Notes under the pieces: model-generated
The model's input: only the letters and a program-made list of their open reading frames with translations
What the model was told of the DNA's origin: nothing
Database searches by the model: none
Origin: Pseudomonadota bacterium
Lineage (GTDB): Bacteria; Pseudomonadota; Gammaproteobacteria; Enterobacterales; Enterobacteriaceae
DNA length: 64,000 nucleotides
Reading direction: 5' to 3'
Assembly (NCBI GenBank): GCA_018261615.1
Contig: JAGTSE010000029.1
Location: forward strand, 35,987-99,986
Translations under genes and position numbers: made by a program
Shown: positions 1 through 7,460 of the stretch, one piece after another
How positions within the stretch are numbered: position 1 is the first letter of the stretch
How the letters are laid out: every line of letters starts with the position of its first letter

Positions 1-422
1 CAGGCGATCGCCAGACCAACCGCCATTAGCACGGTGCCCGACCACAGGCGGTGCCAGGCGAGGAAAGCCACGGCAAAAGTAAAGATGACCGTACCGTGGT
101 CGCTCGGGAAAGAACTGTCCGGGGCATGTGGCAGAAAGTTATAGCCGACATGATCGGCAAAAGGACGATCGTGCGGCAATAAGTGGCCTAATAACAGTGA
201 GATGCACATGCTAACTACTATCGCCATCGACACTTTCATCACCAGTTGACGCTGGGCGTTAACCTGATGATGTGGGCCCCACAGCCAAAGACCTACCGCC
301 AGTAGCGGTACAATACTGATGAGATCGCTGGCGCTAAATTCGGCCAGCACAATTAACCAGCGTGGGGAGTCGGGCGTTGCGTTAATCCAGTAGAACAGCG
401 TGTGGTTGAGGCTCTCTAACAT
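1..422 (-). CDS. ybjG: Undecaprenyl-diphosphate phosphatase YbjG (partial, C-terminus outside window)
   Basis: The N-terminal 140 codons of an inner-membrane PAP2-superfamily phosphatase that dephosphorylates undecaprenyl diphosphate, recycling the lipid carrier for peptidoglycan and other envelope polymers. The translation starts MLESLNHTLFYWINATPD, has hydrophobic segments near residues 30-50 and 65-80, and carries the PAP2 signatures HDRPF and SSFPSDHGT. The third motif lies beyond the window. E. coli YbjG starts the same way and is about 198 residues long. It is divergent from mdfA, as in E. coli, and a PmrA/BasR-like box lies upstream at 584-600. The start is the ATG whose complement is at 420-422. 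Confidence 0.93.
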   Translation of the reverse strand, partial: MLESLNHTLFYWINATPDSPRWLIVLAEFSASDLISIVPLLAVGLWLWGPHHQVNAQRQLVMKVSMAIVVSMCISLLLGHLLPHDRPFADHVGYNFLPHAPDSSFPSDHGTVIFTFAVAFLAWHRLWSGTVLMAVGLAIA

Positions 423-583
423 AGGTTTGTTACTCTTTGATTAAACGACCACATTTGCACGAAAGTGCCCACCTTAAAAGCGCGTCGGCAAACGGAAACG
501 GTAAAGGGGTTTTATCTTACACCCCGGAGAGTTAGACGATTCTTAAACAAAACTGTAATAATTGCGCACACTACGTCCAGGAG

Positions 584-600
584 GTTAAGAAAACCTTAAT
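584..600 (-). promoter_or_regulatory. Candidate PmrA/BasR box upstream of ybjG
   Basis: On the minus strand the sequence reads ATTAAG-gtttt-CTTAAC: two hexamers separated by 5 bases, close to the PmrA (BasR) consensus YTTAAK-N5-YTTAAK. E. coli ybjG is a known BasRS target. The site is about 160 bases before the ybjG start codon. I did not identify a confident -10 element next to it, so the assignment rests on motif and context. Confidence 0.5.
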
Positions 601-702
601 TGGCCGAAAAGCGCTAAATTTAGGCAATGGCTGCAAATTCGCTATCACCGCTGGACGGCTTTTATTACACTCTGCGCGATTTTTCATAGATGAAGAGACA
701 GC

Positions 703-1935
703 ATGCAAAACGATTCCTTATCTGGCCAACGTCTGGGACGACGGGCGCTACTATTTCCCATCTGCCTGGTGCTTTACGAATTCTCGACTTATATCGGCAA
801 TGACATGATCCAACCCGGCATGCTGGCGGTGGTGGAGCAATACAACGCCGGGATCGAATGGGTGCCAACGTCCATGACCGCTTACCTGGCGGGCGGCATG
901 TTTTTACAGTGGTTACTGGGGCCGCTGTCGGATCGCATTGGCCGCCGTCCGGTGATGCTGACCGGCGTGGTGTGGTTCATTGTGACCTGCCTTGCCACGC
1001 TGCTGGCGCAAAATATCGAACAATTCACGCTGCTGCGTTTTTTACAGGGCATCAGCCTGTGCTTTATTGGCGCGGTGGGCTACGCCGCGATTCAGGAATC
1101 CTTTGAAGAGGCCGTGTGTATCAAAATCACGGCGTTGATGGCCAATGTGGCGCTGATTGCGCCGCTGCTTGGCCCTCTGGTAGGCGCAGCCTGGGTGCAT
1201 GCCGCGCCGTGGCAGGGGATGTTTGTGCTGTTCGCACTGCTGGCGGCGTTCTCCTTCTTTGGTCTGCAAAAAGCGATGCCGGAAACGGCTACCCGTCTTG
1301 GCGAGCCACTCTCGCTGAAGGCGTTGTGGCGCGATTATGCTGAAGTCATGAAAAACCTGCGTTTTGTCGCTGGCGCACTGGCGACGGGGTTTGTCAGCCT
1401 GCCGTTACTGGCGTGGATCGCCCAGTCGCCGATTATCATCATTAGCGGTGAACAACTCAGCAGCTATCAGTACGGCCTGTTGCAGGTGCCGATTTTCGGC
1501 GCGTTGATTCTCGGTAACCTGGTTCTGGCGCATCTGACATCGCGGCGCACCGTACGGGCGCTGATCATTATGGGCGGCTGGCCGATTGCTGCCGGGTTGC
1601 TGCTGGCGGCAGTTGCGACGCTGGTGTCATCACATGCTTATTTATGGATGACTGCCGGGTTGAGCCTCTACGCTTTTGGCATCGGGCTGGCGAATGCCGG
1701 GCTGGTGCGCCTGACGCTGTTCGCCAGCGAGATGAGTAAGGGCACGGTGTCGGCGGCGATGGGCATGTTGCAGATGTTCATCTTTACCGTGGGTATCGAA
1801 ATCAGCAAACATGCCTGGCTGGCCGGTGGCAACGGTCTGTTCAGCCTTTTCAACCTGGTAAACGGCGCGTTGTGGATCGGCTTGGTGGTGGCGTTTCTGC
1901 GCGATAAACGCGTGGGGAATTCGCTGGGCGGTTAA
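703..1935 (+). CDS. mdfA: Multidrug efflux MFS transporter MdfA
   Basis: Proton-coupled multidrug exporter of the major facilitator superfamily (12 membrane helices), exporting cationic and neutral drugs such as chloramphenicol. The 410 residues equal the E. coli length with very high similarity. Residues known to matter in MdfA are present: Glu26 and Asp34 in helix 1 ([11 protein letters not shown]), Arg112, and MFS motif A around residues 73-84 ([12 protein letters not shown]). It is divergent from ybjG and convergent with ybjJ, with a short hairpin between the two stop codons. Confidence 0.97.
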   Translation: MQNDSLSGQRLGRRALLFPICLVLYEFSTYIGNDMIQPGMLAVVEQYNAGIEWVPTSMTAYLAGGMFLQWLLGPLSDRIGRRPVMLTGVVWFIVTCLATLLAQNIEQFTLLRFLQGISLCFIGAVGYAAIQESFEEAVCIKITALMANVALIAPLLGPLVGAAWVHAAPWQGMFVLFALLAAFSFFGLQKAMPETATRLGEPLSLKALWRDYAEVMKNLRFVAGALATGFVSLPLLAWIAQSPIIIISGEQLSSYQYGLLQVPIFGALILGNLVLAHLTSRRTVRALIIMGGWPIAAGLLLAAVATLVSSHAYLWMTAGLSLYAFGIGLANAGLVRLTLFASEMSKGTVSAAMGMLQMFIFTVGIEISKHAWLAGGNGLFSLFNLVNGALWIGLVVAFLRDKRVGNSLGG

Positions 1936-1962
1936 GGCGGCAGAGCGTTTGCGCGCCGCCTT
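1934..1962. terminator. Hairpin between convergent mdfA and ybjJ
   Basis: AAGGCGGC (1934-1941) pairs with GCCGCCTT (1955-1962) around a 13-base loop, overlapping the mdfA stop codon. It lies between two convergent genes. There is no clear T tract, so it may be a weak bidirectional terminator or only a transcript-end hairpin. Confidence 0.4.
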
Positions 1963-1966
1963 GCGG

Positions 1967-3169
1967 TTAACAGGTTTCCGCTTGTGCTTGCGGGGCCGGT
2001 TTTGCCACGGCGCGCGCGATCAGCGCGGCAATCAGCATCAGACTGAGTACCACCAGCATGGCGTTGCGCAGGCCGTAGTGCTCGCCGAGAAAACCGAGCA
2101 GCGGCGGGCCGACGAGGAAAGCCAGGTAACCGGTAGTCGCTACCACGCTAACGCGGGTAGGGGCATCCGGGCCGGTATCGCTGGCGGCTGAGATGGTCAG
2201 CGGGAAGCCCAGAGACGCGCCAAGCCCCCACAAAATCACCGACACGCCTGCCACCCAGGCGCTGTCGACAAAGATAATCAAACCAATCCCCAGCGCACCC
2301 ATTAGTGCGCTGGCACGAACCACAGTCACGCGGCTATAGCGATCGATAAACCAACCGCCGGTAAAACGGCCAACGGTCATACCAAGGGTGAAACCGGCGT
2401 AGATCAGTGAGCCGGAAGTGGGGCTAAAACCGTGACCGTCCACCATCAGCAGCGGCAACCAGTCGTTGGCGGAGCCTTCTGCAAACGCCATCGCCAGTAC
2501 CACCACGCCAATCAGCAACAATTGGCTATCGCGCCAGAAAGGTCTTCCCTTCTTCCTCTGTGCGTTCTCTTCTGCGGAGTTTTTACCGGTGCCATCCGGA
2601 ATAACGGCAATCGCCACGATAATCGGCACAATAGCCGCCAGCGCCGCCAACAGAATATGCACATTGGCAGTGAGGCCGAGCGCGGTTAACGTCATGCCGA
2701 TCCCTGCGCCGACCAGCGTGCCGAAGCTGTAAAAACCGTGCATCATCGGCAGCACGGTTTTATTCATTTTATGTTCGACCTCTGCGCCTTCAATATTCAT
2801 CGCGACTTCGCCCGCGCCGAGGCTGCCGCCGAACACGGCCAGCCCGATGGCAAACAGCAGCGGTGAAGCGACCCACAACGCGAGGCTGAGGATAATCATG
2901 CCGAGCACGGAAAAGGACATGCTGGCGCGGATCACTTTGCGTGCGCCGAAGCGTTTAACCAGCCACGCGGAAGAGAGAATACCGCTCATGGAACCGATCG
3001 ACAGGCCAAACAGCACGCCGCCCATTTCCGCTGTCGAGACAGATAAAATATCGCGGATTGCTGGCGTACGTGTTGCCCAGGAAGCCATCAATAATCCGGG
3101 CAGGAAAAAGAAAGTAAACAGTGCCCACAGACGGTTGCGCAAGGCGTTGCGGGAGGCAGTCTCGGTCAT
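1967..3169 (-). CDS. ybjJ: MFS transporter YbjJ
   Basis: Inner-membrane major facilitator protein of 400 residues with 12 predicted helices; substrate unknown in the family. It aligns end to end with E. coli YbjJ (about 402 residues), including conserved segments [18 protein letters not shown] near the N-terminus and [17 protein letters not shown] near the C-terminus. An in-frame upstream ATG would add 18 residues; I chose MTETASRN because it matches the family N-terminus. It is divergent from rcdA, so the TetR-type regulator next door is a plausible controller, as in E. coli. Confidence 0.94.
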   Translation of the reverse strand: MTETASRNALRNRLWALFTFFFLPGLLMASWATRTPAIRDILSVSTAEMGGVLFGLSIGSMSGILSSAWLVKRFGARKVIRASMSFSVLGMIILSLALWVASPLLFAIGLAVFGGSLGAGEVAMNIEGAEVEHKMNKTVLPMMHGFYSFGTLVGAGIGMTLTALGLTANVHILLAALAAIVPIIVAIAVIPDGTGKNSAEENAQRKKGRPFWRDSQLLLIGVVVLAMAFAEGSANDWLPLLMVDGHGFSPTSGSLIYAGFTLGMTVGRFTGGWFIDRYSRVTVVRASALMGALGIGLIIFVDSAWVAGVSVILWGLGASLGFPLTISAASDTGPDAPTRVSVVATTGYLAFLVGPPLLGFLGEHYGLRNAMLVVLSLMLIAALIARAVAKPAPQAQAETC

Positions 3170-3249
3170 CACTTCGCGTCGGAGAATGAAAAGGTGAGAT
3201 AACACTAGCAAGGGAGTGTACATTTGTACATAAATCAGTGAGAGGCGCT

Positions 3250-3791
3250 ATGGCACGACGACCGAATGACCCGCAGCGGCGCGACCGCATTCTTGAAGCG
3301 ACGCTGGACACTATCGGCGCACACGGCATCCAGGCGGTAACCCACCGCAAAATCGCCAGTTGTGCGGATGTCCCGCTCGGCTCGATGACTTACTATTTTT
3401 CCGGCATTGACGCGCTGCTTGAAGAGGCATTCAGCCGCTTTACCGGGCAGATGTCAGCCCAGTACGCTACTTTTTTTGATGGTGTCGACAGCCCGGCGCG
3501 GGCCTGTGATGCACTTACAGACCTGATCTACGGCGCACAGGTGACCACCGCGCGCAATATGGAACTGATGTACCAGCTCTATGCGTTTATGAGCCGCCAG
3601 CCAGTGCTGAAAAGCGTGATGCAAAACTGGATGCAATCCAGCCAGACAACCCTTGAACGCTGGTTTGATCCGGTCACGGCGCGCGCGCTGGATGCCTTAT
3701 CGAAGGGATGACGCTGCACTTTGTGACCGACAGGCAGCCGCTGAGCCGCGAAGAGATCCGCCTAATGATTGGCCGTATCGCCGGGCTCTGA
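3250..3791 (+). pseudogene. rcdA: TetR-family regulator RcdA (YbjK), frameshifted near the C-terminus
   Basis: Residues 1-150 form a TetR regulator with an N-terminal helix-turn-helix ([15 protein letters not shown]) that matches E. coli RcdA/YbjK, a csgD activator. The reading frame then ends early at 3709-3711. In the +1 frame the missing tail continues from about 3699 as [20 protein letters not shown] and stops at 3789-3791, matching the E. coli C-terminus. One extra T in the short T run at 3697-3698 would restore a protein of about 180 residues. Either this is a real 1-base deletion or a base-calling error. The DNA-binding domain is intact; the ligand/dimer domain loses about 28 native residues. 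The start is the ATG at 3250; an upstream GTG at 3238 is less likely. Confidence 0.85.
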
Positions 3792-4508
3792 GCGGAATTC
3801 GTTATCCTGCAACCGGCAGGCGCGGCGGCTGACATCCAGCGCCAGGCACAGCGCGACATCGCGAGCAAAACCCCGCTCCTGAAGCTCTCTCGCGGAGGCA
3901 CAGTGATGCAAATCAGCGAGACTGCTTTCACCAAATGCCGCCGCTGCGGCATGGGCTTCCGGGGACAGATGGCGCTTGTCGAGGGCGGCAATAATCGCGC
4001 CCGCCGCCAGATAATCTTCTACCGCCGGGCGCAGGCTACCATCCGGCCAGCGCTCTCCGGCTGGGATCAGCAAAATGCGTTGAAAACCGGCGCAGGCCTG
4101 TGCGGTAGCGCTCCGGTTGCGGAAGCAGCCGCTAAATACTGCCGCGCCGCAGTCGCGTGCTTTGAAGGAGATCGTCGAACCGTTCGGCGAGGGCAGCACC
4201 AGCCGGTGCCCGGCGGGAATATCATGCAATGAGGTCGGTGAGAGCGTATAGCGATCGCCACTGAACGTGCGTTCGAAACTGGCGACATCGGCACCTTTCT
4301 CCTGTGCATAACGCAGCGCGCTGTCATCTTTCCACGGCCATGGATAGATCAGTGCATCGTTATCATTTGCCAGGCTGACGCAGGTGGAAAACGACATCAC
4401 ATCGACAATCACCACGCAATCCGCTTCGTGCGCCAGATGTTCCGCCGCCGCTAAACCCCACTCCAGTCGTACTTCAAACGGGTTTTGGTTGTACCAGGCA
4501 TTGCTCAT
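3762..4508 (-). CDS. ComB-family (2-phosphosulfolactate phosphatase-like) protein
   Basis: A 248-residue protein resembling the ComB family (2-phosphosulfolactate phosphatase, a Mg-dependent enzyme of coenzyme M synthesis in methanogens). Visible family features are the early aspartate motif [11 protein letters not shown] near residues 35-45 and SPNGS near 107-111. Enterobacteria do not make coenzyme M, so the physiological substrate is unknown. The gene is absent from this place in E. coli K-12. Its 3' end overlaps the frameshifted rcdA tail by 30 bases on the opposite strand. No strong Shine-Dalgarno sequence is visible before the ATG. Family assignment is good, function is open. Confidence 0.8.
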   Translation of the reverse strand: MSNAWYNQNPFEVRLEWGLAAAEHLAHEADCVVIVDVMSFSTCVSLANDNDALIYPWPWKDDSALRYAQEKGADVASFERTFSGDRYTLSPTSLHDIPAGHRLVLPSPNGSTISFKARDCGAAVFSGCFRNRSATAQACAGFQRILLIPAGERWPDGSLRPAVEDYLAAGAIIAALDKRHLSPEAHAAAAAFGESSLADLHHCASARELQERGFARDVALCLALDVSRRACRLQDNEFRSEPGDTANH

Positions 4509-4741
4509 CTGAGGAGGTCTCTGTTAGTTGTCGTCCGGTAATAAAGCAGAATAGTGCGATGAAATACAATCCACTGGGCGATTTCTCTGTAAAAGGGTCT
4601 GCATATATTCATCTAAAATTCAGATGTGTTTCATCCACTTATTGAGTTTGACGTTAAAAACATCGCTGGTAATGTCTGTGACGACCATTTCCACTTTGCC
4701 CGCACTCGCCTATTTTTTTAATGAGAATGGAGAGGTGCATA

Positions 4742-5770
4742 ATGCGAGGTCGATTCACTATAGCGGGGTGGTTTCTGATGGCGAGTATTTCAGGTTCGGC
4801 ATGGGCTGCCACCCATGAGCTGGCGGGCAATACGCCAGGTGCGGAGGTCATTAACGTTGAAAAATCCCGCGGGCAGATCGATTTACTGAGCAATATCGTT
4901 TACAGCCAGATTCGCAATGTACGTTCCGTTCGCCAATTAAATATGTCACTCCTGGTTCCGCGCACCAGCGCGCTGAAACCAGCCATTGTCTACTTCCCCG
5001 GTGGCGGTTTTACTTCTGCCGATTACGACAAATTTATTGAAATGCGTATGGCGCTGGCGGAAGCGGGGTTTGTTGTCGCCGCAGCGGAGTATCGTGTTGT
5101 GCCGAATACTTTCCCTGCGCCGCTGGAAGATGGTAAAGCCGCAGTGCGCTATTTGCGCGCACATGCGAAAGAGTACAACATCGATCCGCAACGAATCGGT
5201 GTGTTGGGGGATTCTGCTGGTGGCTGGATGGCCCAGATGCTCGGCACAACCAACAACATAAAAACCTTCGATACCGGCGATAACACCAATCAATCGTCAG
5301 CAGTGCAGGCGGTTGCAACGTTATATGGCATTTCAAACTTGCTGAATATCGGCGAAGGATTCCCGCAAGAGATCCAACAGGTGCATCGATCCCCGGCGGT
5401 CACCGAATCGCTGTTAGTGAACGGCGCGGCTTTCAGGAATTTCCCCGGCGCGACCATCGACAGCGATAAACAAAAAGCGCTGAATGCCAGCCCGGTGGGG
5501 CATATCAGCGGTAATGAGCCACCGTTTCTTATTATGCACGGCAGCGCCGATACGCTGGTATCGCCGGAGCAGAGCGCACAGCTTTACAATGCGTTAAAAG
5601 AGAAACATGACAAGGTGAAATACATCCTGGTCAACGGCGCGGAGCATGGCGATATTTCCTGGTTCCAGCCTGTAGTGATCAAAACGGTAGTCGAATGGTT
5701 CAAACAGACGTTGGGCGCACCCGTTAACGGTGAGGGCAAAGCGGCAAGCGGTAAAGACAGCAACCTGTAA
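4742..5770 (+). CDS. Secreted alpha/beta hydrolase (esterase/lipase family)
   Basis: A 342-residue alpha/beta hydrolase with a Sec signal peptide (residues 1-22, cleavage predicted after SAWA). The catalytic machinery is visible: oxyanion motif PGGG at 86-89, nucleophile Ser158 in GDSAGG, acid Asp270 in GSADTLVSP and His302 in GAEHGD. It is probably a periplasmic carboxylesterase or peptidase-like hydrolase; the substrate cannot be deduced. The ATG at 4742 is preferred over one 21 bases upstream because GGAGAGG lies just ahead of it and the signal peptide then starts cleanly. The gene is not in the K-12 arrangement and belongs to the accessory block between rcdA and rybB. Confidence 0.88.
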   Translation: MRGRFTIAGWFLMASISGSAWAATHELAGNTPGAEVINVEKSRGQIDLLSNIVYSQIRNVRSVRQLNMSLLVPRTSALKPAIVYFPGGGFTSADYDKFIEMRMALAEAGFVVAAAEYRVVPNTFPAPLEDGKAAVRYLRAHAKEYNIDPQRIGVLGDSAGGWMAQMLGTTNNIKTFDTGDNTNQSSAVQAVATLYGISNLLNIGEGFPQEIQQVHRSPAVTESLLVNGAAFRNFPGATIDSDKQKALNASPVGHISGNEPPFLIMHGSADTLVSPEQSAQLYNALKEKHDKVKYILVNGAEHGDISWFQPVVIKTVVEWFKQTLGAPVNGEGKAASGKDSNL

Positions 5771-5855
5771 GCGATTCCCGACAACAAAAAACATTTATGT
5801 AAATGAGTTAATAAAAGCAATGGATTGTATTTAAATCAATAAGATATGTAGGTGA

Positions 5856-5889
5856 TTAAAAGTGGCGATGACGGCCGTTGTCGCCACTT
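5856..5889 (-). terminator. Rho-independent terminator, minus-strand ORF side
   Basis: AAGTGGCGA (5860-5868) pairs perfectly with TCGCCACTT (5881-5889). On the minus strand the hairpin is followed by TTTTAAT, fitting termination of the ORF at 5932-6315. It also lies downstream of the plus-strand hydrolase, so it may act in both directions. Confidence 0.55.
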
Positions 5890-5931
5890 GTCGGATGCCT
5901 TACTTTAATTATTCTTGAGAGTTATTAGTCC

Positions 5932-6315
5932 CTATGAGAAAACATCCGTAGGGTCATTAATAAAGCCACCTTCCATGAATTGTTGCATTTCCGCCCAGCC
6001 CATATCGCTGACATAGTGTATGAGTATGTTAGTTTGCACTAGAATTTCTTCAAATTGTTCAATACGTTGTTTGAAACTACATGCAGGGTCAGAGCAACGG
6101 CATGTGTGTTTGATGTCATCTACTCTGCCGAGCAATAGCGAATAAGGGGTTTCAAGTCGTGCACAATAATCAACACGATAGTTGTGAGACTGTGTTGCTT
6201 GAATATTGTGAAGCGGATCCAAAAGCACAATGTTAAATATCTGCTGCTCATCCCAAAAACCGACAACTCGGCCTAATGACTTTGAGCAGTAGGGTAATGT
6301 CCTAATATGGAGCAT
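5932..6315 (-). CDS. Hypothetical protein, unrecognised
   Basis: A 127-residue ORF that I do not recognise. It has seven cysteines, four of them close together in the middle (YCARL; then CRCSDPAC), suggesting a possible metal-binding or disulfide region, and no obvious signal peptide or membrane segment. The base composition is more AT-rich than the flanking backbone genes. There is no clear Shine-Dalgarno before the ATG, so the true start could differ or the gene could be a fragment. It is convergent with the hydrolase gene, with a terminator-like hairpin after its stop, and divergent from the two-gene cassette at 6393-7194. Confidence 0.5.
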   Translation of the reverse strand: MLHIRTLPYCSKSLGRVVGFWDEQQIFNIVLLDPLHNIQATQSHNYRVDYCARLETPYSLLLGRVDDIKHTCRCSDPACSFKQRIEQFEEILVQTNILIHYVSDMGWAEMQQFMEGGFINDPTDVFS

Positions 6316-6392
6316 CTGAAAAATGCTAACTGGAAAATCAATAATCGGTTGATTATTCTTTGCATTGCAAATCGTTAACGCAAAGGAATTGT

Positions 6393-7028
6393 ATGGATAT
6401 TTCGCAGATAGCTAATGGTATTGCCGATAGTTTGTCCAGCTTGCCAAGAGGCTTTGGTCTGGGGGTGGTTAGAACATGGGAAGGTGCAGGAATTGTCAAC
6501 CGCAGGGATAAATACCGCAACGAGGAAGAGAACGAACGGTTTTTCAGAATGATAAAGGGGATGGGTAATCCTGAAACGCCGTTAAGGCGGCTTGTCACGA
6601 TAATTATTAATGATTTTTATCAAAAGCTGGGAGCAAAGGGAAAAGAGGCCATTAATAATAAGTTGCTTTATGGTAGTGGTGCTGTAGCGGGAAAAGTTGG
6701 CGGACAGATAGCGATTGCCCAAATGGCAGCAGCGATCATCATTCGTAAGGTTATGGTCGAAAAGGCATACCAGCATTTCATCAGGTTCGCATCCTCTGCC
6801 AGTCTGAACCTTATTATGATTCAGGGCTTGATCGAGGAGGCGGCCAGAGCATCGCGCAGAATGAGGGATGAGTACCCTACTGTTTATATGGCTGTTCAGC
6901 GTGAACACCTTGATATGATTTATTTTTTAGTTGAGAAAGAGATGGAGCCCTACCTGATGTTTATTAAAGGTCATCCTTTCACTTGCAAGGGAGTAGAGGA
7001 TGAACTCTGTAAAATCATTTCTGGTTAA
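6393..7028 (+). CDS. Hypothetical protein with glycine-rich hydrophobic segment
   Basis: A 211-residue protein I do not recognise. The start is the ATG at 6393 because AAGGA lies 7 bases upstream; a longer version from 6360 lacks this. The N-terminal half is polar and charged. Residues about 87-115 form a hydrophobic stretch with a glycine-zipper look (GSGAVAGKVGGQ followed by AIAQMAAAIII), and a second, mildly hydrophobic helix follows near 125-140. There is no Sec signal. The gene overlaps the next one (64 residues, two membrane segments) by 29 bases, implying translational coupling. The region is more AT-rich than the backbone. By inference only, a membrane-acting protein with a small membrane partner would fit a toxin-immunity pair. 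Confidence 0.72.
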   Translation: MDISQIANGIADSLSSLPRGFGLGVVRTWEGAGIVNRRDKYRNEEENERFFRMIKGMGNPETPLRRLVTIIINDFYQKLGAKGKEAINNKLLYGSGAVAGKVGGQIAIAQMAAAIIIRKVMVEKAYQHFIRFASSASLNLIMIQGLIEEAARASRRMRDEYPTVYMAVQREHLDMIYFLVEKEMEPYLMFIKGHPFTCKGVEDELCKIISG

Positions 7029-7194
7029 AATGACTTCACATGCACTTGAGGGAACTATTACGTTTCTGTCAGTGCTTTTTGCAATGGGTTCACTTTACTG
7101 GTTTGAGAGCGGATGGCTTAAGTTTGTCGGAATGGCGGGTTCGTTGATCGTCGGGTATGTGATTACATATTGGGTCGCCCGGATGAGGGATTAG
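7000..7194 (+). CDS. Small two-helix membrane protein, partner of the upstream gene
   Basis: A 64-residue protein with two predicted membrane helices, about residues 15-34 (LEGTITFLSVLFAMGSLYWF) and 41-59, and an Arg-containing C-terminus (ARMRD). The start at 7000 is supported by GGGAG at 6989-6993 with 6-base spacing. It sits inside the 3' end of the upstream gene (29-base overlap), so the two are almost certainly cotranscribed. An internal ATG at 7031 is a weaker alternative. The family is not recognised. Size and topology are typical of immunity or small accessory membrane proteins, but no function is shown. Confidence 0.7.
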   Translation: MNSVKSFLVKMTSHALEGTITFLSVLFAMGSLYWFESGWLKFVGMAGSLIVGYVITYWVARMRD

Positions 7195-7315
7195 CTTTCA
7201 TCATATCCAGGGTTGCGGCGTGTCTTCAGTTGTCATCCAAAAATAAAAGTGCCGCCATATAGCTTTAAAGATGTCAGTAAGATAATGTTTTTAAATGGTT
7301 ATTTTTCAAGGCAAC

Positions 7316-7394
7316 AAAAAACCCATCAACCTTGAACCAAAATGGCGGGGTTGATGGGCTCCACAAAATGGGGACATCAAAGAAAAGCAGTGGC
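7316..7394 (-). ncRNA. rybB: RybB small regulatory RNA
   Basis: The 79-base minus-strand sequence matches E. coli RybB as I remember it except for one base in the terminator loop (CCATTTTGG for CCATTTCGG). It begins GCCACTGCTTTTCTTTGATG, the conserved 5' seed that pairs with outer-membrane protein mRNAs, and ends in the stem CCCATCAACC / GGTTGATGGG followed by six Ts. RybB is an Hfq-dependent, sigma-E-controlled sRNA that shuts down porin synthesis during envelope stress. It lies next to ybjL as in E. coli, but is separated from rcdA by the accessory block. Confidence 0.96.
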
Positions 7395-7399
7395 ACTAG

Positions 7400-7427
7400 T
7401 TATGACTGACGCCCCAGAAAAAAGTTC
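7400..7427 (-). promoter_or_regulatory. Sigma-E promoter of rybB
   Basis: On the minus strand GAACTT (-35, complement of 7422-7427) is followed after 16 bases by TCATAA (-10, complement of 7400-7405), and the first base of RybB lies 6 bases further on. Sequence and spacing fit the RpoE (sigma-E) consensus, and rybB is an established sigma-E target. Confidence 0.8.
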
Positions 7428-7460
7428 TGCGCATAACGGAAATATTTTTCAGCTTCAGCG

